Assembly: GCF_001544495.1 (NCBI RefSeq)
Contig: NZ_FCNZ02000003.1
Location: forward strand, 186,001 to 250,000
Direction of reading: 5' to 3'
Source: Caballeronia telluris
Lineage (GTDB): Bacteria > Pseudomonadota > Gammaproteobacteria > Burkholderiales > Burkholderiaceae
Length of the DNA stretch: 64,000 nt
Shown: piece after piece, positions 42,728-53,108 of the stretch
Layout of the letters: each line of letters starts with the position of its first letter
Position numbering within the stretch: the stretch's first letter is position 1
Translations under genes and position numbers: made by a program
The notes under the pieces: generated by a model
Database searches by the model: none
What the model saw: the letters and a program-made list of their open reading frames with translations, nothing else
What the model was told of the DNA's origin: nothing

Positions 42728-44011
42728 TCAACCGAGCAACGCGTCGGCGAATTCCTCGGCGCTGAAAGGCTGCAAGTCCTCCACCTTCTCGCCGACGCCG
42801 ATGAAATACACCGGAATCGGCCGCTGCCGCGCGATCGCAGCGAGGATGCCGCCCTTCGCCGTGCCGTCGAGCTTGGTGACGATCAGCCCGGTCAGGCCGA
42901 GCGCGTCGTCGAACGCCTTCACCTGCGCGAGCGCGTTCTGGCCGGTGTTTGCGTCGATCACGAGCAGCACTTCGTGCGGCGCGTCCGGCATCGCCTTCGC
43001 GATCACGCGACGCACCTTGCGCAACTCTTCCATCAGATGCAGTTGTGTCGGCAGACGTCCGGCGGTATCGGCCATCATCACGTCGATCTTGCGTGCGCGC
43101 GCGGCGCCGACCGCGTCGAAGATCACCGCGGCGGCGTCGCCGCTTTCCTGCGACATCACCGTGACGTTGTTGCGCTCGCCCCAGACGGTGAGCTGTTCGC
43201 GCGCGGCGGCGCGGAAGGTGTCGCCGGCGGCCAGCAGCACCGACTGGTCGAAGCGCTGCAAATGCTTCGCCAGCTTGCCGATGCTCGTGGTCTTGCCCGC
43301 GCCGTTCACGCCGGTAATCATCATGACGAGCGGCTGCGCGCGGCCGAGCATCAGCGACTTTTCGAGCGGCGCGAGCAGATCGACGAGCAGCGAGCGCAGC
43401 GCGTTCTTTACTTGCATCGCGTCGGTGAGACGCTCGGCGCGCACTTTTTCGCGCAGCGCTTCGAGCAGGAATTCGGTGGCGTCGACGCCCGCATCGGACA
43501 CGAGCAGCGCGGTTTCCAGCTCCTCGTACAGATCCTCGTCGATTTTCGCGCCGACGAAAATGCCGGTCAGGCTCGAACTCGTCTTCGACAAACCGTGCTT
43601 CAGGCGCGAGATCCACGATTTCTTCGCGGCGGCGTCGGGCGAGGGCGCCGGGATGACTTCGTCGAGTTCTTCGGCGAGCGGCTCGCGCTGCCATTGCGAC
43701 GGCGTGCGGCCCTGCCAGTACGGCTTCGGCTCCGCCGGTTGCGGCTCGGCGGGCTTCGGTGCGGCCTGAGGCGCCTCTTCGACGGGCTGCGCGGGCGTGA
43801 CGGGCGTCGTAGCGTGCTTGAGCGGCGCGGGTTCGTTCACCGGCTCCGAAGCCGGCTCGACCGGCTGAGCCGGCGTGACAGGCGTGCTCGCGTGACGCAA
43901 CGGCTCTTCGAACGCCTCGGGCGCTTCCTGCTCGCCGGCTTCGTCGGCGGCATTGTCGACGGGCGTTTCGCCCTCGGCCGGCTTCTTGAATCGTTTGAAA
44001 AAGCTGAACAT
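42728..44011 (-). CDS. ftsY: Signal recognition particle receptor FtsY
   Basis: A 427-residue SRP GTPase that brings ribosome-nascent chain complexes to the membrane. An acidic, Pro/Ala-rich A domain (about 1-120) has a twice-repeated RHASTPVTPAQPVE / KHATTPVTPAQPVE module. The NG domain follows with [32 protein letters not shown] and TKLDGTAKGG. ATG 44011 begins MFSFFKRFKK, a typical amphipathic membrane-targeting start. Confidence 0.97.
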   Translation of the reverse strand: MFSFFKRFKKPAEGETPVDNAADEAGEQEAPEAFEEPLRHASTPVTPAQPVEPASEPVNEPAPLKHATTPVTPAQPVEEAPQAAPKPAEPQPAEPKPYWQGRTPSQWQREPLAEELDEVIPAPSPDAAAKKSWISRLKHGLSKTSSSLTGIFVGAKIDEDLYEELETALLVSDAGVDATEFLLEALREKVRAERLTDAMQVKNALRSLLVDLLAPLEKSLMLGRAQPLVMMITGVNGAGKTTSIGKLAKHLQRFDQSVLLAAGDTFRAAAREQLTVWGERNNVTVMSQESGDAAAVIFDAVGAARARKIDVMMADTAGRLPTQLHLMEELRKVRRVIAKAMPDAPHEVLLVIDANTGQNALAQVKAFDDALGLTGLIVTKLDGTAKGGILAAIARQRPIPVYFIGVGEKVEDLQPFSAEEFADALLG

Positions 44012-44255
44012 GGTCTGCAAGGGTGGGAAGTGCGCACGTTTCTCGAATGACGCCGGGGTTCTCGACATCGAGCAAACCAGAAAGCGAGAAAGCGCGGAAG
44101 GCGCGTATTTTATCAGGCGACGCCCAGGGCGGTCGCTCGCCTTTGGTGGCGAGGCGCACGGCTGTGGTAACGTTGCCTTTCATCTTTTCGCATCGCGTTC
44201 GGTTTCGAAAGACGCCGCGCTGCCCGGCGCCCGCCTCTCCATTCACTTCACCACC

Positions 44256-44915
44256 ATGTCCCGTTCGTCCATCAACCGATCGCCCGCCTCAGCCGCGCCG
44301 CGCCGCCCGCCCGCCAAACCGCGCGAGGCCGCGCCGTCGCGCGGCGGCAAACCGCATTCGATCCGCATCATCGGCGGCGACTGGAAGCGCACGCCGCTGC
44401 CCGTGCTCGATCTCGACGGCCTGCGTCCGACGCCGGATCGCGTGCGCGAGACGCTGTTCAACTGGCTCGGCCAGCAACTCGACGGCCAGCGCTGCCTCGA
44501 TCTCTTCGCCGGCAGCGGCGCGCTCGGCTTCGAAGCGGCGTCGCGCGGCGCCGCGCGGGTGCTGATGGTCGAAAGGAGCGGACGCGCCGTCGCCCAGTTG
44601 AAGGCGAACCAGGCGCGGCTCGCGGCGACCAACATCGAGATCGCCGAAGCCGACGCGCTGCGGCTCGCCGCAAACCTGCCGCCGAATTCCTTCGACATCG
44701 TGTTCCTCGACCCGCCGTTCGGCGACCAGCCGATGCTCGATCGCGCGCTGGAACTCGCGGCGCCGCTCGTCGCGCCGGGCGGCGCGCTGTACGTCGAATC
44801 CGGCGAAGCGCTCGCGCTCTCGGCGACGCCCGCGCTCGGCGGCTGGGCGATCGTCCGCGAGGGCCGCGCAGGCGCGGTCCGCTATCATTTGCTGCGGCGC
44901 GAAAATGAGGAATAA
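44256..44915 (+). CDS. rsmD: 16S rRNA (guanine(966)-N(2))-methyltransferase
   Basis: A 219-residue methyltransferase that modifies G966 of 16S rRNA in the 30S head. A basic, Pro/Ala-rich N-terminal extension (1-35) precedes IRIIGGDWKRTPLPV. The SAM site is DLFAGSGALGFEAASRGA and the catalytic motif DPPFG. Divergent from ftsY, the classical gene neighbour, and followed by coaD as in many proteobacteria. Confidence 0.95.
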   Translation: MSRSSINRSPASAAPRRPPAKPREAAPSRGGKPHSIRIIGGDWKRTPLPVLDLDGLRPTPDRVRETLFNWLGQQLDGQRCLDLFAGSGALGFEAASRGAARVLMVERSGRAVAQLKANQARLAATNIEIAEADALRLAANLPPNSFDIVFLDPPFGDQPMLDRALELAAPLVAPGGALYVESGEALALSATPALGGWAIVREGRAGAVRYHLLRRENEE

Positions 44916-45020
44916 TGCGCGTTCCAAAAATAGCGCACCGGACGAAATGGCCGGGCGCCCTCCGGTTGCACTTGCCTGAGCGGCCGAGCGGCCCAATGTC
45001 TAGATAAGAGGAGAAGGCCC

Positions 45021-45524
45021 ATGGTAGTCGCCGTGTACCCGGGAACGTTCGACCCGCTGACGCGCGGACACGAAGACCTCGTGAGGCGGGCGTCGAGCAT
45101 ATTCGATACGCTCGTCGTCGGCGTCGCCGACAGCCGGGCGAAGAAGCCGTTCTTCAACTTGCAGGAACGCCTCGACATCGCGCACGACGTGCTCGGGCAT
45201 TATCCGAACGTGCAGGTGATGAGTTTTACCGGGCTGCTCAAGGATTTCGTGCGCAAGAACAATGCGCGCGTGATCGTGCGCGGCCTGCGCGCCGTCTCCG
45301 ATTTCGAGTACGAGTTTCAGATGGCGGGCATGAACCGTTATCTGCTGCCGGACGTGGAGACGATGTTCATGACGCCGTCGGACCAGTATCAGTTCATCTC
45401 GGGCACGATCGTGCGCGAGATCGCGCAACTGGGCGGCGACGTCAGCAAATTCGTGTTTCCATCCGTCGAGAAGCGCCTGATCGACAAGGTCGGTCTGCTG
45501 CCGGCGAACGGCGCGGCGCCCTGA
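45021..45524 (+). CDS. coaD: Phosphopantetheine adenylyltransferase
   Basis: A 167-residue nucleotidyltransferase that makes dephospho-CoA from 4'-phosphopantetheine and ATP. The N-terminal [19 protein letters not shown] has the TxGH motif, and [15 protein letters not shown] the C-terminal ATP-binding signature. Preceded by a strong AAGAGGAGAAGG ribosome site. Usual length. Confidence 0.97.
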   Translation: MVVAVYPGTFDPLTRGHEDLVRRASSIFDTLVVGVADSRAKKPFFNLQERLDIAHDVLGHYPNVQVMSFTGLLKDFVRKNNARVIVRGLRAVSDFEYEFQMAGMNRYLLPDVETMFMTPSDQYQFISGTIVREIAQLGGDVSKFVFPSVEKRLIDKVGLLPANGAAP

Positions 45525-45613
45525 GCTTCGACGGGCATCGCGAACCCGGCGGCCCGTTGCAGTTCAAGCCGCCGCGCGGGTGAGTGCCGGGTCAGACCGG
45601 CGAGAGAGAGTAG

Positions 45614-45874
<261 letters not shown>

Positions 45875-45881
45875 GCGCGTT

Positions 45882-46949
45882 TCAGGCGATCAGCGGCTTC
45901 AGCGCGCCGAGGAGCGCGTCGCATTCGGCATCGGTGCCGATGGAAATGCGCAAGTGCTGGTCGATGCGCGGCAGCCTGAAATGCCGCACGAAGATCTCCT
46001 TCTCCCTGAGCGACGCCGCGAGCGTCGCTGCATCGTGCGCGGGATGGCGCGCGAAAACGAAATTCGCCGCCGACGGCACGATGTCGAAGCCAAGCGCCTT
46101 CAGTTCGCCCGTCAGTCGCTCGCGGCTCGCGATCACCTTCGCGCAGCTTGCGCGGAAATACGCGTCGTCTTCGTAAGCGGCGATCGCCGCGGCAAGCGCC
46201 AGGCGGTCGAGCGGGTACGAGTTGAAGCTGTCCTTCACGCGCATCAGCGCTTCGATCAGCGCGGCGTCGCCGAACGCGAAACCCACGCGCATGCCCGCCA
46301 GAGCACGCGACTTCGACACCGTCTGCACGACGAGCAAGTTCGGATGACGGTCGATCAGCTTCACCGCCGATTTCGCGCCGAAATCGACATACGCCTCGTC
46401 GATCACGACGGGCGCATCCGGATTCGCCTTCAGCAAGGCCTCGATTTCCGCGAGCGTGAGCGCGCGGCCGGTCGGCGCGTTCGGGTTCGGCAGCAGCACG
46501 GGGCCGCCCGGCGCGCGGTAATCGTCGATGTCGATGGCGAATTCGTCGCCGAGGGCAATCGCATCGAAATCGACGCCGTAAAGCTGCGCGTAGACCGGAT
46601 AAAAGCTGTACGTGATGTCGGGGAAGCGGATTGGCTTGTCGTGCTTCAGGAGCGCCTGGAACACGTGAGCGAGCACTTCATCCGAACCGTTGCCCGCGAA
46701 CACCTGATCGATGCGCAAGCCGTGGTGCGCCGCCACGGTCGCGCGTAACGCATGCGCGGTCGGATCGGGATATTTGCGCAGCGCATCGCCGGTATCGCCC
46801 AGTTCGCGCCGGATCGCCTCGACGACGCGCGGCGACGGCGGATACGGATTTTCGTTCGTGTTCAGTTTGACGGGATGCGCGAGCGCGGGCTGCTCGCCCG
46901 GGACATACGGCGTCAGTCGATGAACGATGTCGCTCCAGAAACGGCTCAC
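45882..46949 (-). CDS. hisC: Histidinol-phosphate aminotransferase
   Basis: A PLP-dependent class II aminotransferase (about 355 residues) of histidine synthesis, acting on imidazole-acetol phosphate. [46 protein letters not shown] and the PLP lysine in [14 protein letters not shown] are visible. I place the start at the GTG (46949) because GGAG lies six bases upstream; a TTG at 46961 is the alternative. It may be transcribed with pth, and it lies outside any his operon here. Confidence 0.92.
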   Translation of the reverse strand: MSRFWSDIVHRLTPYVPGEQPALAHPVKLNTNENPYPPSPRVVEAIRRELGDTGDALRKYPDPTAHALRATVAAHHGLRIDQVFAGNGSDEVLAHVFQALLKHDKPIRFPDITYSFYPVYAQLYGVDFDAIALGDEFAIDIDDYRAPGGPVLLPNPNAPTGRALTLAEIEALLKANPDAPVVIDEAYVDFGAKSAVKLIDRHPNLLVVQTVSKSRALAGMRVGFAFGDAALIEALMRVKDSFNSYPLDRLALAAAIAAYEDDAYFRASCAKVIASRERLTGELKALGFDIVPSAANFVFARHPAHDAATLAASLREKEIFVRHFRLPRIDQHLRISIGTDAECDALLGALKPLIA

Positions 46950-46967
46950 GTGCGGCTCCAATGACGA

Positions 46968-47570
46968 TCAGGGATTGCGATGCAGGTTCATCACCGCGCG
47001 CTCGGTTTCGCCGACGACGACGAACGGCATCACGGCGAGCGCGCGCTCGATCGACTGGTCGATCGGCTCCTGCTCTTCGCGGCGCGGCGGCTTGAGCACG
47101 AAATTGGCGACGTCGGGCTTCGCGCCGGCACGCGCGCCTTCAGGGATCAGGTCGCGCGGATGCCCGATACCGATCCGCAGCCGCCAGTATTGCTGCGACG
47201 ACAGGTGCGCGGTGATGTCCTTCAGGCCGTTGTGGCCGCCGCTGCCGCCGCCGAGCTTCATCTTCACCGTGCCGGGCGGCAGGTCGAGTTCGTCGTGCGC
47301 GACGAGAATCTCGTCCGGGAGAACCTTGAAGAACTGCGCGACCGCAACCACCGATTGCCCTGACCGGTTCATGAACGTCTGCGGCTCGAGCAGGTGCACT
47401 TCGTGGCCGTTCAGACGGCCTTTGCCATAGTGGCCGTGGAAGCGGCGTTCGTCGCGCAGGCTCGCGCCGGCATCGCGTGCGAACTGGTCGACGAACCAGA
47501 AACCTGCGTTATGTCGGGTCGCGGTGTACTCGGCGCCCGGATTGCCGAGGCCGACGATCAGCTTGATCAT
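46968..47570 (-). CDS. pth: Peptidyl-tRNA hydrolase
   Basis: A 200-residue enzyme that releases peptides from prematurely dropped peptidyl-tRNA. VGLGNPGAEYTATRHNAGFWFVD contains the catalytic His, and MNRSGQSV, DELDLPPGTVKMKLGGGSGGHNGL and RLRIGIGHP complete the family pattern. It lies downstream of rplY, the usual neighbour, behind the rplY terminator. Confidence 0.97.
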   Translation of the reverse strand: MIKLIVGLGNPGAEYTATRHNAGFWFVDQFARDAGASLRDERRFHGHYGKGRLNGHEVHLLEPQTFMNRSGQSVVAVAQFFKVLPDEILVAHDELDLPPGTVKMKLGGGSGGHNGLKDITAHLSSQQYWRLRIGIGHPRDLIPEGARAGAKPDVANFVLKPPRREEQEPIDQSIERALAVMPFVVVGETERAVMNLHRNP

Positions 47571-47611
47571 GTCGAGTCGTGACGGGCGAGGGCGCCCGCG
47601 TGAATGGAGCG

Positions 47612-47646
47612 AAAAAAAACCCGCCGGAGCGCGAGCATCGGCGGGT
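47612..47646 (-). terminator. Terminator of rplY
   Basis: On the minus strand ACCCGCCG and CGGCGGGT pair around a 12-base loop and are followed by an eight-T run. It is located 56 bases after the rplY stop. Confidence 0.88.
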
Positions 47647-47701
47647 CACGTCGACCGTTCTACGAACGGTTCGAGAGGATAGACAGCTTCTTGGCGAAAA
47701 C

Positions 47702-48319
47702 TTACGCTGCCGGCGTTGCGCCTTCAGTGCCTTCAGCGGCCGTGCCCGACACCACTGCGGCCGGAACCGTCGCCGAAGCGATGACCGGGTTTTCTGCAAT
47801 GACGTGCGCGACGAGGGTCACGCCCTTCGGCAGCGCGATGTCCTTGGCGTGCATCGAGTGGCCTGCTTCGATCGTCGCCAGATCGATCTCGATGAATTCC
47901 GGCAGGTCGCCCGGCAGGCATTCCACTTCGAGTTCGTTGATCACGTGGGTGATCACGGCGCCGGCCAGCTTGACGGCCGGATTCGTTTCCTGATTCATGA
48001 AGTGCAGCGGCACCTTGGTGTGCAGCTTCTTCTTCGAATCGACGCGCTGGAAGTCCACGTGCAGAACCATCTGCTTGAACGGGTGGTATTGCACGTCGCG
48101 CAGGAGAACCTGTTGCGACTTGCCAGCCACTTCAATGTCGAGAATCGACGAATGGAACACTTCTTTCTTCAGCGCGTGCCAAAGGGCGTTGTGGTCGAGT
48201 TCGACCAGTTGCACATCCTTGTCGGCGCCATACACGATGCCCGGGGTCTTGCCCGAGTTACGCAGGCGGCGGCTCGCACCCGTACCTTGCAGACTACGCT
48301 CGAAAGCGACTACTTTCAT
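47702..48319 (-). CDS. rplY: 50S ribosomal protein L25 (Ctc form)
   Basis: A 205-residue 5S-rRNA-binding protein. Unlike short E. coli L25 it has the C-terminal TL5/CTC domain. [38 protein letters not shown] and the later [23 protein letters not shown] are typical. ATG 48319 gives the standard [20 protein letters not shown] start. The C-terminus is Ala/Thr-rich. Flanked by terminators on both sides. Confidence 0.96.
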   Translation of the reverse strand: MKVVAFERSLQGTGASRRLRNSGKTPGIVYGADKDVQLVELDHNALWHALKKEVFHSSILDIEVAGKSQQVLLRDVQYHPFKQMVLHVDFQRVDSKKKLHTKVPLHFMNQETNPAVKLAGAVITHVINELEVECLPGDLPEFIEIDLATIEAGHSMHAKDIALPKGVTLVAHVIAENPVIASATVPAAVVSGTAAEGTEGATPAA

Positions 48320-48423
48320 GATTCGACTCCATTTTCTGCCCGCGACCAGGCAGTGAGAACAGGGCTCTTTAGTCGAGCCCCAAAACAACGGCACGGACCT
48401 TCGTTCGTTCGTGCCGATTACGC

Positions 48424-48452
48424 AAAAACGCGAAGCTCGAGCTTCGCGTTTT
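48424..48452 (-). terminator. Terminator of prs
   Basis: A perfect 28-bp palindrome, AAAACGCGAAGCTC with its reverse complement, ending in four or five Ts on the minus strand, 11 bases after the prs stop. Confidence 0.92.
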
Positions 48453-48462
48453 GCCAATTCTT

Positions 48463-49416
48463 TTAACTTTCAGCGAACAGCGACATCACCGAGTCGCCGC
48501 GCCGGATTCGCGAGAACGTCTCCGCGAGGAGGCCCGAACTCGACAGCAGGCGAATCTTCTTGCATGCGAGCGATTCGGCGGAGAGGGGAATCGTGTCGGT
48601 GACGACGAGTTCGTCGAGTTCCGATGCCGCGATTCGCTCGCCCGCGCCACCCGAAAGAACCGGGTGCGTGGCGTACGCAAACACTTGCTTCGCGCCGCGT
48701 TGCTTCAAAACCTGCGCTGCCTTGCAGAGCGTGCCGGCGGTGTCGACCATGTCGTCCATGATCACGCACGTGCGGCCTTCCACTTCACCGATGATGTTCA
48801 TCACTTCAGCGACATTCGCCTTCGGACGGCGCTTGTCGATGATCGCGAGGTCCGTGTTCAGTTGCTTCGCCAGCGCGCGGGCGCGAATCACGCCGCCTAC
48901 ATCTGGCGACACCACCAGCAGGTTCTCGTGATTCTGCTTGCGCAGATCGCCGAGCAGCACGGGCGTTGCATAGATGTTGTCGACGGGGATGTCGAAGAAA
49001 CCTTGAATCTGGTCGGCGTGGAGATCCATCGTGATGACGCGATCGACGCCGGCGATTTCCAGCATGTTCGCCACGACCTTCGCCGAAATGGCGACCCGCG
49101 CCGAACGCGGACGGCGATCCTGACGCGCATAACCGAAATAGGGGATGGCTGCGGTGATCCGGCCAGCGGATGCGCGCTTGAGCGCATCGACCATGATCAT
49201 GAGTTCCATCAGGTTATCGTTCGTCGGAGCGCAGGTGGACTGCAGGACGAATACGTCCTTGCCACGAACGTTTTCCTGAATCTCGACCATGATTTCGCCG
49301 TCGGAGAAACGGCTGACCATCGCTTTGCCGAGGGGAATACCAAGGATCTTGACGACTTCCTGTGCAAGCGCGGGATTCGCGTTGCCAGTAAAAACCATCA
49401 GGCCGTCACTGCTCAT
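48463..49416 (-). CDS. prs: Ribose-phosphate pyrophosphokinase
   Basis: A 317-residue enzyme making PRPP from ribose 5-phosphate and ATP, feeding nucleotide, histidine and tryptophan synthesis. [21 protein letters not shown], the PRPP-synthetase signature around [36 protein letters not shown] and the PRPP loop [13 protein letters not shown] are present. It follows tRNA-Gln by 48 bases, probably on the same transcript. Confidence 0.98.
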   Translation of the reverse strand: MSSDGLMVFTGNANPALAQEVVKILGIPLGKAMVSRFSDGEIMVEIQENVRGKDVFVLQSTCAPTNDNLMELMIMVDALKRASAGRITAAIPYFGYARQDRRPRSARVAISAKVVANMLEIAGVDRVITMDLHADQIQGFFDIPVDNIYATPVLLGDLRKQNHENLLVVSPDVGGVIRARALAKQLNTDLAIIDKRRPKANVAEVMNIIGEVEGRTCVIMDDMVDTAGTLCKAAQVLKQRGAKQVFAYATHPVLSGGAGERIAASELDELVVTDTIPLSAESLACKKIRLLSSSGLLAETFSRIRRGDSVMSLFAES

Positions 49417-49464
49417 CGTGCACCTGTTTCGGGCTGGGGGCGAGAGGAAAAGCGCGAGAAATTA

Positions 49465-49541
49465 TGGCAGGGGAGGAAGGACTCGAACCCTCGCATGCCG
49501 GAATCAAAATCCGGTGCCTTGACCAACTTGGCGACTCCCCT
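49465..49541 (-). tRNA. tRNA-Gln (anticodon TTG)
   Basis: A full cloverleaf on the minus strand: acceptor AGGGGAG paired with CTCCCCT, anticodon stem CCGGA/TCCGG around the loop TTTTGAT with anticodon TTG, T arm GAGGGTTCGAGTCCTTC, discriminator G and an encoded CCA. It reads CAA (and CAG by wobble). Located between ispE and prs, the usual place in Burkholderiales. Confidence 0.96.
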
Positions 49542-49595
49542 ACACTAACTTTGAGTCTTGCCGGAAGTGTAGGACATACCCGACAAAACAAAACC

Positions 49596-50477
49596 TTATG
49601 ACGCGAAGGCGAAGAGAGGATGAGAATCCAGGCTGCCTGTCACGACGCTCTTCCAGCTTGCCGGGAGCTTGGCTTGCGCCAGTTCCGCTTCGGCTTTGCT
49701 ACGAAAAGCAGCGAACACGCTTGCTCCAGATCCGGTCATTCGCGCCGGCGCTGAATCGGAAAACCACTCGAGCACCTTTGCAACTTCCGCGTACTTTTCT
49801 GCGACAACTGCCTGCATGTCATTTCGGCCGAAACTGTCTGGCCAATCTGCGTCAGAACTATGTTGTGCAAGAAAGTCCGTCATTGTGAGGACTTTTGAGT
49901 CCCTTGTCAACGCTTTCTCCGAAAATATCTCGGCGGTTGGCACATGGACCGCAGGAGTCACCACCAGGAACCAGCGCTTCGGCAGATCGACCGCTCGCAA
50001 CGCTTCTCCGACTCCTTCTGCAAATGCATTCTGCCCAAAAACAAAGAACGGCACGTCAGCGCCCAATTGCAGGGCGAGATTTTGCAGTGTCGCGCGCGGA
50101 AGGTCAACGCCCCAAAGACGATTCAACGCTAAAAGTGTCGTCGCGGCATCAGAACTGCCTCCGCCGAGACCCGCGCCCATCGGAAGTCGTTTGTCGATTT
50201 CGATTTCGACACCGTATTTGCTTCCCGTGTAATCGCGTAACAGCCGCGCCGCGCGCACGACGAGGTCGTCCGATTCCGGGACGCCCGGAACGTCGGTCCG
50301 GCGCGTGATCGCGCCATCGTCGCGACGGGTGAAATGCAGCGCGTCGCCCCAGTCGAGCAGCTGGAAAACCGTCTGGAGCGCGTGATAGCCGTCCGGACGA
50401 CGGCCGGTGATATGCAGGAAGAGGTTGAGCTTCGCGGGCGCGAGGCAGTCGCGCAGCGACTCGTTCGATTGGGACAT
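49596..50477 (-). CDS. ispE: 4-diphosphocytidyl-2-C-methyl-D-erythritol kinase
   Basis: A GHMP kinase of 293 residues in the MEP route to isoprenoids. [28 protein letters not shown] forms the N-terminal substrate site, and [22 protein letters not shown] the phosphate-binding glycine loop. The C-terminal [14 protein letters not shown] is conserved. It lies 18 bases after lolB on the same strand and 54 bases before tRNA-Gln. Confidence 0.96.
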   Translation of the reverse strand: MSQSNESLRDCLAPAKLNLFLHITGRRPDGYHALQTVFQLLDWGDALHFTRRDDGAITRRTDVPGVPESDDLVVRAARLLRDYTGSKYGVEIEIDKRLPMGAGLGGGSSDAATTLLALNRLWGVDLPRATLQNLALQLGADVPFFVFGQNAFAEGVGEALRAVDLPKRWFLVVTPAVHVPTAEIFSEKALTRDSKVLTMTDFLAQHSSDADWPDSFGRNDMQAVVAEKYAEVAKVLEWFSDSAPARMTGSGASVFAAFRSKAEAELAQAKLPASWKSVVTGSLDSHPLFAFAS

Positions 50478-50494
50478 GCTTGAGCGGAAAAGGC

Positions 50495-51121
50495 TTACTG
50501 GTCGATCACGAGCTTGATGTCGAGCGGCGGATCTTCGCGCGTCAGGTCCACGCGCTTGACGCCTGTCGCGGGCGCGTCGGCGTAGGCCAGATAGTCGATC
50601 GTCCAGCCGTCCTGCTTGATTTCCTTCAGCCGGCCGTTGCCGGACGATGCATCCATCGTCGTCTTGGCGCGCGAAGTCGGCGCCGCCGATGGCTGCAGCC
50701 AGTAGCGCAATCCTTCGACCGGCAGTGCGAATCCGAGCGTGCTCTGCATCAGTTGCGAAACGTTGTCGGCGTTCACCGGCTGCTTGTTCGGCAGTTCGAG
50801 CGTTGCCGAAGCCGGCGACGACGTCACCACTGCCAGCGTCTGCCCGAGCGGATTACGCAGTTGCAACGTGACGGTGTCGCCGGTTTCCTGCCAGTCGAAA
50901 TTGCCGTAGGCGTTGCGCTGATGACCGTACTCGTCGTTGTACTGAACGGCGAAGCGGCCGTGATACGCGCGGCTCGTCTGCGCCGTGATCGAGGTCGCCG
51001 CGTTCGACGTGTTCGGCACGTTTGGCTTGGTCGCGCACCCGGAAAGGACGACGGCCGCCGCAGCCGCGAGCGCGAGCGCGCCGCGTCTGAGCGGCGCGCG
51101 GGCGTGGGTGTGGATTGACAT
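50495..51121 (-). CDS. lolB: Outer-membrane lipoprotein LolB
   Basis: A 208-residue lipoprotein (signal peptide with lipobox LSGC) that accepts lipoproteins from LolA and inserts them in the outer membrane. [39 protein letters not shown] and LRYWLQP follow the LolB pattern. ATG 51121 overlaps the stop of the TPR gene by four bases. The TPR-lolB-ispE order is conserved in beta-proteobacteria. Confidence 0.93.
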   Translation of the reverse strand: MSIHTHARAPLRRGALALAAAAAVVLSGCATKPNVPNTSNAATSITAQTSRAYHGRFAVQYNDEYGHQRNAYGNFDWQETGDTVTLQLRNPLGQTLAVVTSSPASATLELPNKQPVNADNVSQLMQSTLGFALPVEGLRYWLQPSAAPTSRAKTTMDASSGNGRLKEIKQDGWTIDYLAYADAPATGVKRVDLTREDPPLDIKLVIDQ

Positions 51122-53010
51122 CAAAGATCGTTCACCTGGAGTCGTTTGAGCGTTTTGACGAGCGTATCGTTGTCCGGTTCAAGCTTTTGAGCCTGCCGCC
51201 ACGTCGCGCGCGCCTGGTCCTGCTGGCCCGACTTCCACTGCACCTCGCCGAGATGCGCGCCGATTTCGGCGTTCGGCTGCAGGTCGTACGCTTGTTTGAG
51301 GATCTTCGCGGCTTCCGCGGAGTTGCCCTGGCGGAATTTGGCCCAGCCGAGGCTGTCCATGATGAACGCGTCGTTCGGCGCGAGCGAGACGGCCTTTTCG
51401 ATCAGCTTCACGGCTTCGTCGATGCGCTGGTTGCGATCGACGAGCGAGTAGCCGAGCGCGTTGTACGCCTGCGGATTGTCCGGCTGCGTGCGCATCAGCT
51501 TGCGCAGTTGCGCTTCCATCACGTCGTAATGGCCGTTCTTTTCGGCGGCCATCGCGTAGTCGTAAGTGAGATCGGGGTCGTCGGGGAACGCGGCCACGGC
51601 CTTCGCCAGATTCGCCTCCGCCTCCGGATAGCGCTTCGCTTCGAACAGCAGCGCGGAATCCGTGCGTGCGAGGAGCGCGATGTCGTGCGGGTCCGAACTC
51701 TGCAGATTCGCGAGCAACTGGCGCGCTTCGTCGAGCTTGCCCTGCTTCGCCATCAACTGCGCGCGCGTGATCTGCGCGGGAAGATACTGCTGGCTCGTGC
51801 GCGGAATCTTGTCGAGCCACTGGCTCGCGGCGGCATCGTTCTTCTGTTCCAGCGACAACTGCGCGAGATAGATATACGCCTGACCCGGATCGGCGCCGGG
51901 CGTGCTTTCGGCGGTCTTCGCGTACTGGTTCAGGTAGTCCTGCGCCTTGTCGAACTGCTTTTTCTGGATGTTGATGAGCGCGAGCGCCATCAGCGGCGTC
52001 AGGTCCTTCGGATCGTTCTTGCGCATGATTTCGAACTGCTTCTGCGCGTCGTCCAGTCGATCCGACGACAAATACAACTGCGCGAGCGCAAGCCGCGCAT
52101 CGTGCGACTTCGGATTTTTCTCGACGTATTTCTCGAACGAAGCGATGCCTTCCTTGCGCTCCTCCGGCCCCATGCGGGCGAGCGTGAGCGCCGCCGGCAG
52201 ATAGTCGGGCTTCAACTGGAGCGCCTTTTCGAGCGATGCGCGCGCGCCGGGCGCGTCGTCGGCGATCAGTTGCTGGCGGGCGAGCGCCAGTTGCGTTTCC
52301 GGGCGTTGCAGGTCGTTCGCCGTCAGATCCTTGAGCACATTCAGCCCGCCGATCCGATTCGGCCCGCGCGACAGCAGCGATTGCAGCGACAGGATCGCAT
52401 CGCCGCGCTGCGATTCCGGGACTTTCGCCAGTTCGCGCTGAAGCGTGGGCTTGGCGTCGTCGGGCTTGCCGGCGACGATCAACAGCGACGCGCTCAATTG
52501 CGCCGCGCGATCCGAATTCGGCGCGAACTGCTGCCACAACTGGACGGCGGTCAGCGCGTCGTTGGGACTCTGCGCCGCGATGGCGATTTCCGTCGCGCGC
52601 TGAGCGAAACGCGGATCGTGCGTGTCGCGAGCGAGCGCGAGATACGTCTGATACGCCGGCGCCGGCTGATTGCGCTGCAACGCGACTTCCGCCGCCAGGA
52701 CCTGGAACACGATCTGGCTCGACAACGCGACGGGCGGCAAATCCTGCGATTCCTTGGCCGTCGGCGGCGCGGTCAGCATGTCGGCGGCGCTGACGGGCTG
52801 GTCGTCGGACGACGGAGCGGCGCTCCGATCCGACGGCTGACCTTGCTTTTGCGCCTGAGTCTGCGACGGGTTCTGCGCGCAGGCGGGCATGAATGCGAAC
52901 ACGGCCATCGCCAGAGCCACCGCGCCCGCGACGCGCGAAACCGACGACCCGCTTTCCTCAGCAAGCGCGCCCGTTCGCTTCGGAAACTGCTTATTGACGA
53001 ACAAGTTCAT
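51121..53010 (-). CDS. Large tetratricopeptide-repeat protein
   Basis: A 629-residue secreted or lipid-anchored protein: signal region 1-43 with a possible lipobox (MPAC), then a low-complexity Gln/Ser/Pro stretch, then at least ten TPR-like helix pairs to the C-terminus (clear repeats include NPQAYNALGYSLVDRNQRIDEA and NAEIGAHLGEVQWKSGQQDQA). TPR arrays hold protein partners together; position before lolB suggests an envelope role. ATG 53010 gives a proper signal peptide; the frame opens further upstream. Confidence 0.87.
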   Translation of the reverse strand: MNLFVNKQFPKRTGALAEESGSSVSRVAGAVALAMAVFAFMPACAQNPSQTQAQKQGQPSDRSAAPSSDDQPVSAADMLTAPPTAKESQDLPPVALSSQIVFQVLAAEVALQRNQPAPAYQTYLALARDTHDPRFAQRATEIAIAAQSPNDALTAVQLWQQFAPNSDRAAQLSASLLIVAGKPDDAKPTLQRELAKVPESQRGDAILSLQSLLSRGPNRIGGLNVLKDLTANDLQRPETQLALARQQLIADDAPGARASLEKALQLKPDYLPAALTLARMGPEERKEGIASFEKYVEKNPKSHDARLALAQLYLSSDRLDDAQKQFEIMRKNDPKDLTPLMALALINIQKKQFDKAQDYLNQYAKTAESTPGADPGQAYIYLAQLSLEQKNDAAASQWLDKIPRTSQQYLPAQITRAQLMAKQGKLDEARQLLANLQSSDPHDIALLARTDSALLFEAKRYPEAEANLAKAVAAFPDDPDLTYDYAMAAEKNGHYDVMEAQLRKLMRTQPDNPQAYNALGYSLVDRNQRIDEAVKLIEKAVSLAPNDAFIMDSLGWAKFRQGNSAEAAKILKQAYDLQPNAEIGAHLGEVQWKSGQQDQARATWRQAQKLEPDNDTLVKTLKRLQVNDL

Positions 53011-53035
53011 GGAAATCCGATGGATGTTTCGGTCG

Positions 53036-53057
53036 ATTGTAACGCGCTCGCTACAAT
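53036..53057. promoter_or_regulatory. Symmetric pair of -10-like boxes between the TPR gene and mutM
   Basis: ATTGTA-N10-TACAAT gives a TACAAT box on each strand, pointing away from each other toward mutM and the TPR gene. The -35 regions would overlap the opposite -10. No strong -35 hexamer is visible on either strand. Confidence 0.4.
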
Positions 53058-53108
53058 ACGGGCACAAAGCGGGACCAACGCCCCAAGCAAGCTGCAGACC
53101 ATCCAAAT

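Noticed and set aside
43801..43920. Repeated Thr/Pro/Val/Gln modules in the FtsY A domain considered as a frameshift or fusion
   Set aside because: The frame is continuous and FtsY acidic domains are known to vary by internal duplication.
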